Of a stretch of DNA of 64,000 bases, positions 1-14,273 are shown in pieces; position 1 is the stretch's first letter; each line of letters starts with the position of its first letter. Under the pieces are notes generated by a model. It saw only the letters and a list, made by a program, of their open reading frames with translations, searched no databases and was not told the origin of the DNA. A program made the translations under genes and the position numbers. The DNA is from Austropuccinia psidii (Eukaryota; Basidiomycota; Pucciniomycetes; Pucciniales; Sphaerophragmiaceae): assembly GCA_023105745.1 (NCBI GenBank), contig JALGQZ010000020.1, forward strand, positions 1,353,501-1,417,500, given 5' to 3'.

Positions 1-209
1 AAAGTGGTAAGGGTGAAAAAGGAGAAGATTGTGTGGAGGAGTTCTTCCATCTGATGCACTGCGTTGATGAATGTGTGAGTCTTATTGCCGATGAAAAAAA
101 GACTTATCATTCACGCTTCCTTTCATGATCTTCAATGTAAAGCATACTAATTTTTTTTGGGTTTGATTAATCATAGGCCACTCCCAAGTTGGCCAGCAAA
201 CTTGTCTAA
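1..209 (+). CDS. QCR6: Ubiquinol-cytochrome c reductase hinge subunit (QCR6-like), 3' end
   Basis: Partial gene running in from the left edge. The frame is open from base 3 (S-G-K-G-E-K-G-E-D-C-V-E-E) and continues with HLMHCVDEC up to base 74. A phase-0 intron follows at 75-176 (GTGAGT donor, TACTAA branch site at 145-150, TAG acceptor). The last exon, 177-209, encodes ATPKLASKLV and a TAA stop. The cysteine-rich HxxHCVDEC block followed by a short APKL-type tail ending the protein is characteristic of the acidic hinge protein of mitochondrial complex III (QCR6 / UQCRH family), which sits beside cytochrome c1 on the intermembrane-space side. Cysteines in this block form the disulfides that hold the helical hairpin. 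The N-terminal acidic half lies outside the window. Identification is from motif memory; the intron position and conserved tail make it quite firm. Confidence 0.82.
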
Positions 210-249
210 AGTAAATAGTCAAACATTAAATGTTGCCAGACAATTAGAG

Positions 250-438
250 TCAATCACGCTTTGATTTCTTTTCTTTGATAATCATCTTGCCATTATGTCT
301 ATCTAGCTTTTCAGTGTTGCCTTCATAAAGGGTGTTATTAACTTCAGTTTCAATCTGGTTTTGTAAGTATGTAGAACCAATTAAGCCCATTTTTACATCG
401 CCTTTTCCGAATCTCAACATTAAATTCGACTTCATAAC
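250..438 (-). CDS. Unrecognised small ORF convergent with QCR6
   Basis: A 62-codon frame on the minus strand, starting at an ATG at 436-438 and ending in TGA only about 40 bp from the QCR6 stop. The product is charged and ends in a lysine-rich tail (KEKKSKRD), with a plausible soluble composition rather than the Phe/Ile/Lys-rich output of random AT-rich DNA. It could be the last exon of a gene convergent with QCR6; another minus-strand frame just upstream (around 430-530) is also open but is in a different phase. I do not recognise a family, and chance is a real alternative. Confidence 0.2.
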   Translation of the reverse strand, partial: VMKSNLMLRFGKGDVKMGLIGSTYLQNQIETEVNNTLYEGNTEKLDRHNGKMIIKEKKSKRD

Positions 439-660
439 CATAAAGCATATCAATAGGTGGAGACTATTCCAAGGGATATTCGTCAAATATTCTGATCAGG
501 CTATACTGCTCCACAAGTTCAGGCTTTTTCATCCCAATTTTAGCGTTTTGATTTTCTTGACAGGCCGGCAATAAATCCTAGAAAAATAAATGATTTAAAA
601 TATCGAAAATAAGGCAGTTCTCTCCAGGTGTTATAATCATGAACAATTAGTCCCTTTCAG

Positions 661-736
661 CACACGGACAGACACCGCTGCCCTCACCGCTCAAGCAAAT
701 GAAGCGGGTAGAGATATGCTTTTGCCAATATGTTAA
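661..736 (+). CDS. Possible terminal exon of an unrecognised gene
   Basis: Following a CTTTCAG acceptor at 654-660, the plus strand is open with a balanced, alanine-rich composition (TDTAALTAQANEAGRDM) and ends in TAA at 734-736. Base composition here is visibly less AT-rich than the surroundings. No upstream exon could be tied to it, so this may be a decayed fragment or a non-coding GC-richer patch. Confidence 0.15.
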
Positions 737-739
737 ATC

Positions 740-3700
740 GAGACTTGGAAGAACCATATACCATGAATACACATTTTTGTTTGCCCTTTGTTACTGCTTA
801 CTTTTTTGAGAAAAATCTGCATACAAAAAGCAATAAAACAATACTACTTGCTTTGATCCAGCATTATGAAGTACATCTTTTTTTTTCATAAAAAACCCCA
901 AAACGGTGAAGTTAGTTTTTGTTGGTCAGCTTACTTTCTTAAAAGCACCTAATCAAGTTATACGCTCCCAAACTATTAGGAAAATAGATGTACTGTAAAC
1001 AACTCTGCATGGTGGCCATCGAAAGGTGAATAGAGGATGTTAGCAGGCCCGAGACTTGATGTCAGTCTTTTCTTTGCAGCTAACCATATCAATGTCAGGG
1101 CAAATGCTAGAGCGTGGCATATTGAAAGGTATTCGCAACTGAGATAGGGTCCATCAAGCAATAACTGGGATTGAATTATTGGGGAATTGCCACAAAGGCT
1201 TAGCTTTGGAAGTGAAAAATTATGAGAAGTCATCCTCATTCTTTCAGAAGTTGATGTCCGGTAAGTATGGCTTTGCTTAAATGTAAAACCTTCATTAGAA
1301 AATAAAAAAAATGTTTCAGAAAATTAGTCTATGTTTTTTGAAAGTAACTTGAACCATTTTGTGTTGTTGAGGTATAATAAACCTATGCAAAAGGACCTCT
1401 TTATTCTTTGTTGGATTTCAATTACAAACTTAAAAATTCATGAGATAATAACATCCATAGGCTGTTTAAGCCAAAAAATATTTTTCGATACGAAATTAAG
1501 TACATATTACTAATCAACTAAATAGTTTTGATTTGAACATACATTTGAAATAATTATTAATACTACTGATTTAATTCAACAGTGATTTAAAACATAGAAA
1601 ACTGATAAATATTTAATTGAAAATTTAGATATCTTATTTCAAATTTCATTAGAAAAAAGATAGGAGATAGTAATCTGTAACTAGTAAACTTCATAGGAAG
1701 AATTCAATCTATTCTAAAATTATTATTTTTATAAGCAAAAAAATATAGGAATATCTTTCTTAAAAAGGTCTTGTAAATATTATATATTTAAGTTTTAATA
1801 AGGAAAATTATGTATGAAATTAGATAGTATTAGCTTTGACCATAATTATAATTAAAAGAAATATTTTGAGTCACATTTTCTTTTGAAATATATAACTCTT
1901 TCAAATTGAAAATAATACCTGAATTTCAAAAAAGATTAAATAAATGATTGGAATAATTTTATTTTCCCATTTTTTTTGTAATTTTTTGAAATTTAGAGAT
2001 AAAAATAATTCATTTTTAATAAAAAGTGATTGATTTGGAATCATATGAAATCTCTTTATAGAAAGAGAATACAACATGTAGATCAAGGTAGTTAATAGAC
2101 TCAAACAAGCTTGATTAAATTAATGAGATTCTTTCATACATTATTCAAGATAATGATGGATTTTTTTTTCACCGTTTCCTTTGTTTTCTGACCTTTTATG
2201 ACCTCATTTAGCAGAAAGGAATTTTTCACAACTTTTAGTTTTAAATTAATTTCTTTATGAAACCAAAAAAAATCACCTTTTTAAATTGAATTTACACTGA
2301 TAAAAGAAGGAAAAAAGATAAACAAAATAGAGAATATTCAAGTGTTGTCAAAAAATATGAAAATTTACTTTCTTTTAAGATTATCTTCAAAAGAAAAATG
2401 AAAGAAACATCAAAAAGAACAAATTCAATTATTTCATTACTTTTTTACAAGAAAAACTTTCTTTTTCTTTGAGCTATCTTTGAAAAGCAAATCTAAAAGA
2501 GTTGGAAAATAAATGAAATTTTTCAAAAAATAATTTTCTTATCTTACCTTCAGAACAAGACACATGAGAAGAAATTTGATCTTCTTTTTTTAAAATAATA
2601 AAAAATAAAAAATGTTTTTTGTGAATTGGCTTTAACATACAAAAAAGAAACATGGATTGAAAAAATTAATTATTTTTCTGTTTTTTTTTGAAAAGAAATA
2701 AGTGAATTTTTTTCCAGAAAAAAAGAAGGAATTCAAATTCACTGTGAGATGAGTTTTCTTAAAGTACAAAATTGAAAGAGTATAATGAATTCAAAAAAGA
2801 AATTTATCTATTTATTTTCAAAAAAAGTGAATGAAAATCAAACAGAATGATTTTTTAATTTAAATTAACTTCAAAATGATATTTTTGGGAAAAAAACAAT
2901 TTATCAATATTAGGGGGTGTCAAAGTTATCAAGTCCAGACTGAAAATAACAAGGGATTTGGAAAACCCCAGGTTTTTCACGTGTAAGCTAGATGGAATTT
3001 TGATTAAGTCCCCTATTCTTTTCACAAAATACCACTCTTTTGGGATTTGATGATGAAAACTAACCTAAATGAGAATTTTCCATGGATTTATAATTTATAA
3101 ATTTATTATTTATCCTTTCCACAATCCATTTTTACAAAGTTGTTCCAAAACCATAGAATCACATCATCTTTCTTCAGTCACATCATAATGCTTCAATACA
3201 AATAAAATATGAAAACCAAATCCAGCCTTCTTAGTGTATCTGTTGATTTAGTAAGCTCTGATTTATTAACAATAATAAATTGGATTTCAATTTCATAACT
3301 CTTTGAGGAATGATTTTGTACCAGTGGCTCAGCTTCTATAGGAAGGCCCCCCTTTATCTGTAAGTTTTGACTATGAAACACTAAGTAAAAATTACTAATA
3401 TTTTACTTATTTTACTCTGAATATCCTAATAAAAATTAATAATAATGTTTAAAATGATCATTTAATAAGATATTATTATAATTATTTCATAAAATATTTA
3501 TATAATTTAAAAAAATAGCTAATATAAATTATATTATAAATATATTAATATTTAATGAATGAATATATTTATAGCAATACATTATTGTTACAAAAAATAA
3601 TAAATGCATTAGAAACTGTTATATTATATCAAAAAATATATCACAATAATATTACTAATATTAAAGCTGTATATTAACTAGATACTCTTTATATCAATAA

Positions 3701-6325
3701 AAAGAATTATCAAATAATAATAATAGAGATAAATATTATAGTAAGAATCAATAACATAATTTCAACAATTGAAATAATAATTTTGATTAATTTTAATACT
3801 AAAAATGCAAATACAACTTATTTAAATTGTAGTTACAATGAAAAATAGAGAGAAATACCATTTTTACCATTTTTACATGGATTTAGGGAATTTAAGAGAT
3901 TTTAACAAAATAAAATAAAATATTGATTTAATCATTCAAAATCTAGTAACCACTAAAATATATAACTTTGGTCTTTTCTATATAAAGAATAAAGAACATT
4001 ATCTTTTATTTGATGTGTCTTAGGGGGAAACAGAGCAGGAAAGGGTCCTTTTATAGTAAATATCCTTTCTTTTAGTAGATGTGTACTGATTCTATCCACT
4101 GGAATTGATCAATATAATAAGGCTTGGTGATGATTGCATCAGTATTAAACCTTTTTATCTCATTATTATGCCAATTTTTAGAGTCATAAATAAACACTAA
4201 TTTGCTTACATCATAAGCTTGTAATATGACTGAGTTTTGTGAATTAAGCTAGGTTGAATTATAAAATACAAATATACAGCAGTTTTATCTCTTATTCAAC
4301 AGTTAAACTTGAAATAAGATTACATTTAAAGATTAAAAATGATTATTTTTGAGCCTTAACATTAATATCTGATCACTTTTTTAAGTTTTTCACAAATATT
4401 CAATTCATAGGGTGAATTATAATATCTTACCATGTTCTTACTGAACTTAAAATAGGATTGAATTAAATGCTGAAAAATCCATTTTTCATGATTTTTCTTG
4501 TAATTAATCTTTTCTGTCAAAATTTGCTATTTTATACTTTAAACCATGATTTCATAGGCTTATACCTTGAATATCATGCTAAATATATTTCATTCCTCAC
4601 TTATGAGCTAGTAGAATTTGAAAATATACTTCCTTCTAATTAAGGACCACTTCCAATTCTAAGTGGTCAGCTGGTATTGCTATTTTGACCAATTTCTCCT
4701 TATTATTTGTGAGCCTGGAAGAATGTAAACTTCTACCTGCTATACAGACCCCAATCACTTTCTTTAAGATTTCATCTCATTTTCTTTCAATATCATGTAA
4801 AAGTTTCAAATACTTAAATTTCATATTATTATAATATGAATTAATTCTTGTTTCTATGACTGATTACTAAATATGTCATAGTATAAAGTTCCCACTATGT
4901 CATTAATGTTGTTTTTATATCTGCTCATGTTGCTATAACAGATCTTTCATCACTAAAACAAAATTTATTTCATATTATTTTGATTTTGAATTTGTAAATA
5001 AAATATTTAAAGAGGATTAATTCTCTTTCAATTAATCCTCATATCTCTTACAAATTATATTTTTACAATTAAAATTACTTACATTTTATTTTAGAAATAT
5101 TAGCACTCTCACCTTTCAGAGTGATTAAATTCACTTTTTACAATTTATTACTACTTCTGAAGCCTCAATTCCAGCAGTACATAATCTTAAATAAAGTGAC
5201 ACGTCTATTAATGTCATTTGAATAGTATTCCACTTATAATTAGCTTATTAAATTACTAATATTTAGTCTGGAAGCTACAAAAGAGGCGCCAGCTAACATT
5301 ATTCTTGAGCTTGTTTATAGATTTTCAGGAAAAGTTTATATCTTTTCTATTACCAATATTTAATGGAAAATTTTAATTCTTATCAAATATTCATGATTAG
5401 TATTTCAAAATATAGGAGCTAAAAACCATGAATATATGCACCAACCATAAAAGTGGATATATCCAGGGATATCAGTGAGTATTAGCTTAACAGATATGAA
5501 ATGAAAGAGTCATATATATATATATATTTATGGGTAATCCAATGGTCAATTTTTCAAATGTTTATTCATTGGTTTCTGAGAAAATCAATAATATATACCT
5601 TTTTATGGATTTTTTACTTATTTTAATTGTTTTTAAAATTAAAATTTTAATTCTTATTATTAAAATAGCTTCTGAAATATTGTTTGGGACCTTTCTTTGG
5701 ATATGTGGTCATATCTAAAATTCTCACATTATCCAAGAAAAATGAATTTCAGCTTATGGTGAATGAGGTAAAAAATAAATACTGTCCAAGATGAAAACTC
5801 AGTTCAGGAATAATTTGAGATTGGTGGCAAAAATACAAAAAAAATATATGAAAGGAAAAAAATTGAAAATTTAACTGGAGTTAAAATCACTGAAGAGAAT
5901 AAGATTAAATGGCTTAATTAAATTCCTGAAAGTCTTGGAATTGTGTTTCCTTTCTTTGTAGAAATGGAAACACTCTTTGGTTGAAATACCAATATGACTC
6001 ATCAAAATTTATCATTTTAAAGAAAAAGATGGTTTTAATAATTATGATTAAAATGAAATTTAAACAATAAATCATCTGTTTTAATGAATTCATTAAATCA
6101 TGAAATTTCCATTCAATTTTCAAGAGAAATAGTTTTTTTTGAGTCACATTTTGATATTTATTCCTTTTTTTATCATAATTATTAACTAATTTAAAATGAA
6201 AACCTCAATGATTAATTGGTATTTATTCTTGTACATGATCCTTACTGATTCTATGAGTGATTATTTTTTTCTTTCTCCAGATAAGTAAATTTATTTCTCA
6301 TTCAATGAAAACAGGAATCAATAAT
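740..6325. other. AT-rich region without assignable genes
   Basis: No convincing exon, transposon terminus or RNA gene is visible. The segment 970-1240 is less AT-rich and has an 87-codon open minus-strand frame with one hydrophobic stretch, but no recognisable family. The rest is dominated by A/T runs; a (TA)n microsatellite lies at about 5512-5528. A motif GGGGTGTCAAAG at 2913-2924 resembles the GGAGGTGTCAAAG found inverted at about 20400, but no element could be delimited around it. Confidence 0.6.
5512..5528. repeat. (TA)n microsatellite
   Basis: An uninterrupted alternating A/T run of about 17 bases in AT-rich non-coding DNA. Confidence 0.8.
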
Positions 6326-8154
6326 TGTAAGGTGTGGATATGAAACTTTGATTGAAAATAAAGTACTTTTCCTGTCCTCAAAATTTGTATAAGGTAAAAA
6401 TCAATTAAAAATAGTAAGAAATATTATTTTTAAGAGAAAACAGGCCAAATTTATTGTTTATAAATTTATTAGTATAAAACAATAATATTATAAAGATTTA
6501 TTGTTTTACCAACAATAAAAATTTATCCAAAAAATATTCTACAAGAAATATTTTAAGGCTACAAAAGAAATTTCTTCAAGAGCAATTTCAATTGGAATTA
6601 ATTGAGCAAAGAACTGCAAGAAATTAATTAAAGAAAAAAGTCTTTAAAAAGAATATTAAAGAGAAAAAACACCCAAAAGTGACCAGAGTGAATTTGGAAA
6701 CAAAGTGACAAAGTTTACAGTGATGAAAGATGCTTTAATTTACTTTTGGGGTGGTTCAGGGGTAAAAATGATTATAAGAGTTACAAACAATGATTATAAT
6801 TAATTTTCCACGTGGTTAAAAGGATTAAAATGATTTAAAAAAGGTTGTTGGAATCTTTTATTGATTGGTTTAACAATGTTTAAACTAATTATAAAAGGAA
6901 AATATTCTAACATGAAGAGAAAGGTGGGGCAAAGAAGACATTCTTTTATAGCCATCAATTCGCTTACTCCAAAAGTAAAATTTACTCTTGTCAGTCGTGA
7001 AAAACAGTCTGACAACAGAAAAGCCAATTATGGCATCATTGAACCCTGATTTAGACCAAGAAGGGCTGGTTTAAGCCATTTTTAGCCATTTTAGACCCTT
7101 AAATCAGCCATTACTATAGCAATACCTGGTCTAGAGCCTTCAAAACACGTCAGAATGTGTGTAAGAGATGTAGAAACCAGTTAAAACTGTTGCTACTATG
7201 ATGGTTTTATCTTAAGGGTAGCTTTACCCTCTTGGCAACAGCTAAAACTACCCCAGTTGGTATCAAAACCTCATCATCAATTGAGTCCACAGACCCTGTA
7301 ACTCAATTCCAGGCCAAAAGTGATGAACTTTTGCGTGAATTTTGACATCCCACACCTGTCAGCAAGGATTTTGGGGGTCTAGCTCCCCCTTAGAGCTGGA
7401 GTTCTTTTTCCCCCCAAATTTAATCTTTCCAATTTATTTTTCCTTTAATTCCTCATCATGTATTATACTCATAATTTACATATGTAATTCAATTCAATTG
7501 TACAGTACAATACAGTAATAATTGACACCTCATATGTAAATCAAAGCTCACTTATGTAATACATGCGCACATTTTGACATTTCAATTGAACTCAATTGAA
7601 AATACTTCAATTCCTCATAACTTCTAAACTAAACACAACACCTCAATTTCAACACAAAAATTGATGGTTAACACCACATGTGGTGTGAATTAAATTAAAG
7701 TTTTTAGGACTTTCAACTTTTGTATTGAAAATACTAAAAACTTAATTTAAGCTTATTTAGAGTTGAGTTACAAGAATTTTACTCAGAGGTGACCCCACCT
7801 GATTTTTTATGAGGAATCCAATGGTGAAATAATTTTTATATGTTTATTTATTGGATAAAAAGTTATAATAGCTTTTATTTAACTTTTTTCCAAATTTATT
7901 TATTTTTTCACAATTTTGTTAAAATTTCATTTTTACTTAAGTTTTTCAAGTATAAATGTAATTTTATAATTCCAAAATTTAATGTGATTTTGTTTTTAAA
8001 TTGTAATTAAATTCTTTTTATTTTGAATATAAATTTATATTTATATTTTGATTTTTATTTTAATAATATAAATAAATTTATTTTATTTATATTTATATGT
8101 TAATTTTGTATTTGTGGTCTTTGGGGTATATGAAATTACCTCTAAGGCTCACAA
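6326..8154 (-). mobile_element. Solo LTR, Gypsy family A, TSD ATAAT
   Basis: A 1,829-bp copy, in reverse orientation, of the LTRs that bound the complete element at 30671-40727. On the minus strand it begins TGTGAGCCTTAGAGG and ends CCACACCTTACA, matching those LTRs at both termini. The five bases before (6321-6325) and after (8155-8159) are both ATAAT, a perfect target-site duplication. No internal region is attached, so this is an LTR left by recombination between the two LTRs of an earlier insertion. Its reversed orientation relative to the full element makes the pair a long inverted repeat about 22.5 kb apart. Confidence 0.95.
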
Positions 8155-11100
8155 TAATTTACCCTCAACATTAATTAAAAGAGTGGCTCAAGTAAAAAAG
8201 AGATTAATATATTTGTACCACCTTGTGAAGATGTTTTGGAATCCCACCAGAAAGGTATATATTTGAGATATAATTATTAAATTCAATTTGATTGAGTAAA
8301 TATGTTTCTTATCCTGTTAATCCAATGATATTTCTTCTTTTGAGTTTAATAAGAAATAATGGCTTTAGGATAAGGAAAAGAATTCTCAAAGTAAATTGTT
8401 TTAAGAAATAAAGCTTAAAAACAAATGGAGTTTGATGAGAAACACCAAAACATTAAAAATTAATTTGAAAAGTAAAAATTAGATATGTAATAAGGATCAA
8501 AGGAGAAAGTAATTCTGTATTTATCTCACACAGAAGCTTCAAAATAAAGCTGAACTGTATCTGAGTTGGATGAAATTCTGACATCGATCAATAAAAGTTG
8601 ACACATTATCATGATTTTGTGAGTGATAATGAGTTAAATCCAATTTGGTAAGGCATAAATAACACCAATTGATTATTGAATTGTGCAATTAATTTAATAA
8701 TTCAGTCTTATTATAATTTAATAAAGGTAACAAGCTAATTAGAAGTTCCTATCATCTTAAATTGTATCCCAGCTTTCAGCTTGATAGATTTTTGGGGTGT
8801 CTTTTGGGCTTAATTTGAAAATAAAATTGAATTTTTCTTCATTTTTATGATGAATAAATTTCATTTTAATTTTCAAGTATTTGTTAATTTATTTTTCATT
8901 TAAAGTTTCTCTTTTAAAATGACTTTTTTTAATTATTTTTGATTCAATTTTTACTTTTACTTTCAATTTAAAATAGCTTTTTATCTTCTAATGCAATTTA
9001 TAATTTTATGAAAGGTTTTCTAAGTTCTCATTTTGCTGGCATTTTTGTGTTTTGACTGTAATTAATTTGGTATATAACAGAGTTTTCTTTTCCTTTTTCA
9101 AAAAAAGAAAAATTTCAATTTGATTTTTTTGAGAATTTCTTGCTGGGCCTTTAAATTAAACTTTTTGTATTCAAATTCTAATTAAATTTTTAAATTATTT
9201 TTTATTTTTTATTTCTGCTTTTTCATATTAATTAAGAATTTTTAATTGTTATTCTTGATGCATATTGGACTTATGGTTTTGTTTCATTTGAACAAGAATA
9301 AATTGTATTTTTGGAAGATTTTTCCTTGAGCTTGCAATTTCAACTTTTCATTCATTAATTTCAATTCAAATTATTTTTTCATTTTTAATTTAAATTTTCT
9401 CATAAAATTTAAACAATTCAAATTAAACATTTGTTTCTATTATTTTTTCAAAAATTAAATTGATTTGGTATTTTTTTCTTCTTTTGAGATCAATATTTAA
9501 ATCATAAATAATATTTCTCTGAACTTTCCAATAAAATTTTAGGAACTCCCAATATTTTTACATTATAAGTCTCATTAAAATTTTAGTGAATGTTTTATTT
9601 TTCTGATTTTGTGTTTTTAGGATCAAGTTTTGTTATCAGAATAAGTAAGCTCACTCTTTCTATTATAAATTTTCTTTAATAATCATATTATTCAGTATTT
9701 TTGATCAAAGAAATATTCAAGAAAAAAATTCTCATCTAATCTTCATCACCCTATCACCTGTTGAATTTATTAAGAATCATTTCCTTATCAAATTACCAAC
9801 CAAGGTACAATTTTTTGAAATTAACTGAAAATAAATTTTACGATTTTTTCAAATGAGTTCACATATAAATTACTAATTTCTCAAGCCCATGTTACCAACT
9901 AAGTGAAAACTAAAATCATTAGTTGATTTTGGACCTTTATTATTCCTGTTGCACCCTCCTTACCTCATCTCATAAGCCTTTAAATATCAATATTTCTTAA
10001 ATAAAGAAATAATTTATTTCTAAATAATTATATAAATAATTTCATATAAGCTACTGGCTCACCATTAATATTTTTGTATTTATTCTCATTATTTTGATAT
10101 TACTTATAGTTATATTATATCATCCTTCTGAAGAAACCTAATTATCCTTTTCAATTTCTATTTCTTTATTTCTGATTGTTTTTTTGTAGGGGTGGTACAT
10201 CTATGAGGGCTATTTTATTTCAATTTCATTTCCAACTTTAAAACTCACAAAATATTTAAAATTGAAGAAAAATCCACCCTACTTCCCTGATTCTCAAAAT
10301 CATTTTAATAATATCATATTTAGGACCAAAAAAAATTTAGTACATCATCAGAATGATTCTGAAAATGATTATGATATTATTAATACTTCTGATGTCATTG
10401 TAAGAGATAAACCAAATATAGAACATAATGAAAATGAAATATAAATTTTGAATGACAAAATTACTCCTAATTAAGCCCAAAGATATTTTATTCAGGATAA
10501 AAGCCAAATAACCTCAGAACTTTGAAATTTTAAAAAATAATACAAAACATTTTTAACCACTTCAATTCACAGAAAAGATTATAATTCAATTTGTTAATAA
10601 TACCTGCAATTGATACTATCCCCCACCCTTTTTTTCTTATTTATAAAAGCCAGAAGACATACTTACAGTTTTCTTGTATGAAATAACACCATTTGATGAT
10701 CTTAGTCTAACCTTCCATGTCCTAATTTACCTTACAGCTTCATCAACCAGCTTATCCAATAATAGACAAGAAATCAAAACCAACAAAGATGTATTAGTGA
10801 AAATATTGAAAGTAATTTCATTTTTTACAAGTTCTTATTCTTGTAAATTCTCAAGTTTGTAGTGATTTCTTATATTTCTCTCAATAATTACTAATTACCT
10901 TACCATTTATATGTATATACTACCATAAAACTTGTTCAATTCCTGGTAAAAATGAATATCATAATCTTCAATGGGTATAAATAAAAAATTATTACTATTT
11001 TATTTCTTCTTTAATTTTTCATTTTTTAGAATTAATGGAAGCTTCTCTACTCACCAATTTCATAAACCTTGAAACGACTTCTAATAACTCTAAGAAATAA

Positions 11101-12012
11101 ACAAAACACTTTCAAAAGTTATTTGCATCACAAGATTGTGCTTTAAATGAATCAAATAAATATTTTAAGAATCTAAATGCATGGATTAATGGTGTCTTTT
11201 TTATATTTTTTAAAAAAGACTTTCAGACAATACCCACAATATTCACCCCATCTGGACATGGATTTAACTTCCCCTAATTGAAAACGGAGATTAATTTTTT
11301 GAAGAAGCCTGAAATAATGTAGATACTAAAGAGTAATTCATAAATTTTTCATTACACTTATAATATCACTCCAAAAGTTATCAATAATAAAGGGTTTACT
11401 CATTTTGGATTCTTCTTCCAAATAAACTGTAAATTATTCAATTTGGTACAAAAGTTTTTTCAAACATGACTCTTACTGAAATGAAAGGAAAAGTCTATGG
11501 CCACTAATATTAAGAGAAAAAGGATAAAAATAGTTCTAAAAAGACAAAATTGTGAGTAATATGATTCTGTAATCTACATTCACTTCAAGTTGTAGCACTT
11601 GGAATATTTAAAAAAAGTAGATTATTAAAATTAAGTTTCATGTATGATTATATTTCAACTCCAAAGTGATTGGATTGTTTTTATATTAATAATAACAAGA
11701 TATTGTTAATTTTATATTTAATATAAATCTTTCACTTGTTCTGGGTTATAATATTCATATATATCAAACTATTCATCCCCTATTTGTGCAACAATATTAT
11801 TCAAGATTACAAAAGAACTTACCCATCTAACATAATATTGTATTTTCTTACTATCACTCATTTTATTTCACATTTCCCTTAGAAAAAATTACTGTCAAAT
11901 TAAAATTCCTATTCTGGTATGCCATACCATATCAGCTTAATAATTTTCGTTTTGGTGGGAAGTGAAAAGCAGAAGTGCCCCCATGGGTAGCCTCTGTTGG
12001 AAACAAAACCAA
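8155..12012. other. AT-rich region without assignable genes
   Basis: Mostly A/T homopolymer-rich sequence. A short frame at 10262-10444 gives an Asn/Asp/Lys-rich peptide and 11040-11480 contains several short open stretches, but neither matches a family I know. No terminal repeats were found. This could be heavily decayed retrotransposon sequence. Confidence 0.5.
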
Positions 12013-12035
12013 AGGATACTTGTCCTAGTTGGTAA

Positions 12036-12056
12036 CACTACATGCATACTGTAGTG
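12036..12056 (+). repeat. CACTA left terminal inverted repeat with hairpin
   Basis: The first 13 bases match the inverted right end. The first 21 bases also fold on themselves: CACTACA pairs with TGTAGTG across a 7-nt loop. Confidence 0.85.
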
Positions 12057-12451
12057 TCACCCTGATGATACAGTGACCGTACAGGTGTGACCTCAGCCAT
12101 CAGTTCCAGAGTCAAGTGGGCTCTTAACATCGTCATCTCACATATGAAGTGATTTGTGGTGCTTGATCTTGGTAATCATCATTACCTAGGCTAAAATCCT
12201 AGTCTCCCTTGCCATTCCCTCCCCTAAGTCCATAGGACAGTGTAACCCTTGAGTATTAAGCTTAACATTCATGTCATGGTTGCTCATTTTCATTTGCTTG
12301 TACACATCTGAAAATTGTGTATATATATACTGGACATTTTTTCAGGCAATCTTTGTTCCTCATAAGAACCCTTTTCTATTTTTTAATTAAATATCTTCTT
12401 TTTTAAATTCTTACTCTTCAATCACATCCAAACTACTTCATTGCCACAATC

Positions 12452-14273
12452 ATGGAACCCACCCCATAATCCAACAGCAATTCAGCTCCAACCCTGACAT
12501 TGCCCACCTCCACTGATGATGTGTCAAATATTTTTGCAACACTCATCCAATCACAACAATCCCTCAAATCCTTAATCAATAATCTGAAGGAAGATTTTGA
12601 TAGGATGAAAGTTAGCAATTCTACACCGAAACTCAATGTAAGAATGAAGGTTAAAGAGACATGCATACCAAAAACTCCAGCCAGCCAGAAGAAATTCCAA
12701 CATTCCAAGTCTGAACCTCCGCAAGCTACCAGTAATCCACAGCACAACAGCCACAAACCCAGCCCAAAATCATCATCACAAAAGATTACAAATAAATCAC
12801 CTGTGAAAAGAAATCCATTGCAGATGCAGACATCAGATTTTCCACCCGATTTCCAAGGAGTTAAAGTAAGCTGACACCTCTATTTATAATTCAAAGGACT
12901 ATTCTTACCTATCTATCTTTAGGAAGCATTGTTTGTTCATATAAAAGTGTTGTGGGGTGTTGCTGAGAAGAATGCAGTACCAACTGCACCTGCAGAAGAA
13001 ACACTTGTGCAGTTCTATTGCAAATTTTCCAGCGAAGATGATATTGAAAATGTTGTCAAAGACTTATCAGAACCCAACCTGGTAGATGAAGATGCTATAC
13101 TTACACTTGCGCGCGAAAAAATCCAAAAGTGCAAGCTTGGACATGGAATTGCCAACCTCAGTGAATCATATGTTGCATTTATTTGTGGAACCTTAGCAAG
13201 GCTAGGAATAATGATCTGATTCCCAAATTTAAGCCATAATCAAGACGACCTGTACAATGTTTCATGTCGGATTGTGGCTGTCACCAAATTCCAGAAGATT
13301 TCTGTGGCTGGGGCATATGATTATATGTCACTAAACCATTTGTATTTAATGCAATCCTCCCTGCTCCAAAAGGCTTATGATCATTTTGTCCACTACGTGA
13401 TGAAAGCCAAATTTGATAGAGAGCAACAAGTCAATGGTAGTCTACAAATGGAAGCACAAAAGAAAGTGTGGAGCAAGAATCAATCATGGGTTAGTTTGAG
13501 ATTAAGCTATAGAAAAGTAGAGACTAACTGATGTTTTTTTTGGTTAGCTTTGTGAATGCCGGTTGGATTATGCTATAGTTAATAAATTTCCCAAGCAATA
13601 TCAAAGAGTAATTGAATAAATAGGAGAACAAAGTGATGATGAATATGATGAAAAGAAAAAAGTTTACATCATCAAGACATTGAGGTTCCACTCTTGCAAA
13701 GCAAAGATTTTCTTTCGTAGATTAGATGAAGTTATGGCACAAGCCAAGAAGAATGAGGGGAACATTTATTGCAAGTGCACACATTGTCTTCCAAAGGTCT
13801 CTGTTGAATCCAGAATAGTTAGACCACCAAAGGGCCTGCCCATTGATTTTTACAACATCAAATGGTTCAAAACATTGGACCATGCACAAAAGCAGGAAAT
13901 GACTGATTTGAACTGTGTGGCATTTTTGCTTACCCCTGAAGATTGCTTGAAGCCCAAAAGAAACCCCAATGAAAAGATAACTGACAAGTTATTTTCAAAA
14001 ACATTTCATGACATTGTTGTTGAGCCATATGAACTGCAGGAGTTTGAAGAGGAGGAAAGTGGGGAAGATGTGGATGACAAAGATAGTATTGATCTGGAAG
14101 CTGCAAGCCCTGATTTTTCAGAAAGTGAAAGTGATGGAATGTATGCTCCTGGGGAGTATTCATATGAAGATAATGAATTTATATATAATGGGGAAAGTGG
14201 TGCCAGTGATAATAAAAGCAAGGAGAAAAGTGGAACTGGTGAGGCAGAGGAAATGGAAGGTGTTGAAGTTTGA
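12452..14273 (+). pseudogene. CACTA companion gene of unknown function, three in-frame stops
   Basis: A spliced gene on the plus strand of the CACTA element. ATG at 12452; introns 12866-12922 and 13490-13547 (GT-AG, the second with a CTAAC branch site), both keeping phase. Three in-frame stops interrupt it: TAA 12467-12469, TGA 13217-13219 and TAA 13617-13619; the frame is otherwise unbroken to the TGA after 14268. The product begins with a Ser/Thr/Lys/Pro-rich basic region, has a central globular part of about 300 residues, a CKCTHC motif (about 13771-13790) that could bind metal, and a strongly acidic Glu/Asp/Ser-rich tail (14030-14270). I recall similar proteins accompanying Tnp2 transposases in rust genomes, but no function is established. 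By analogy with plant CACTA elements it may be the DNA-binding partner of the transposase; that is inference. Confidence 0.7.

Noticed and set aside
1331..5718. Scattered 60-80 codon ORFs
   Set aside because: Phe/Ile/Lys/Asn-rich translations typical of random AT-rich sequence; no motifs, no splice context.
10262..11480. Possible Ty1/Copia pol remnant
   Set aside because: Asn/Asp/Lys-rich fragments without any diagnostic reverse transcriptase or integrase motif.
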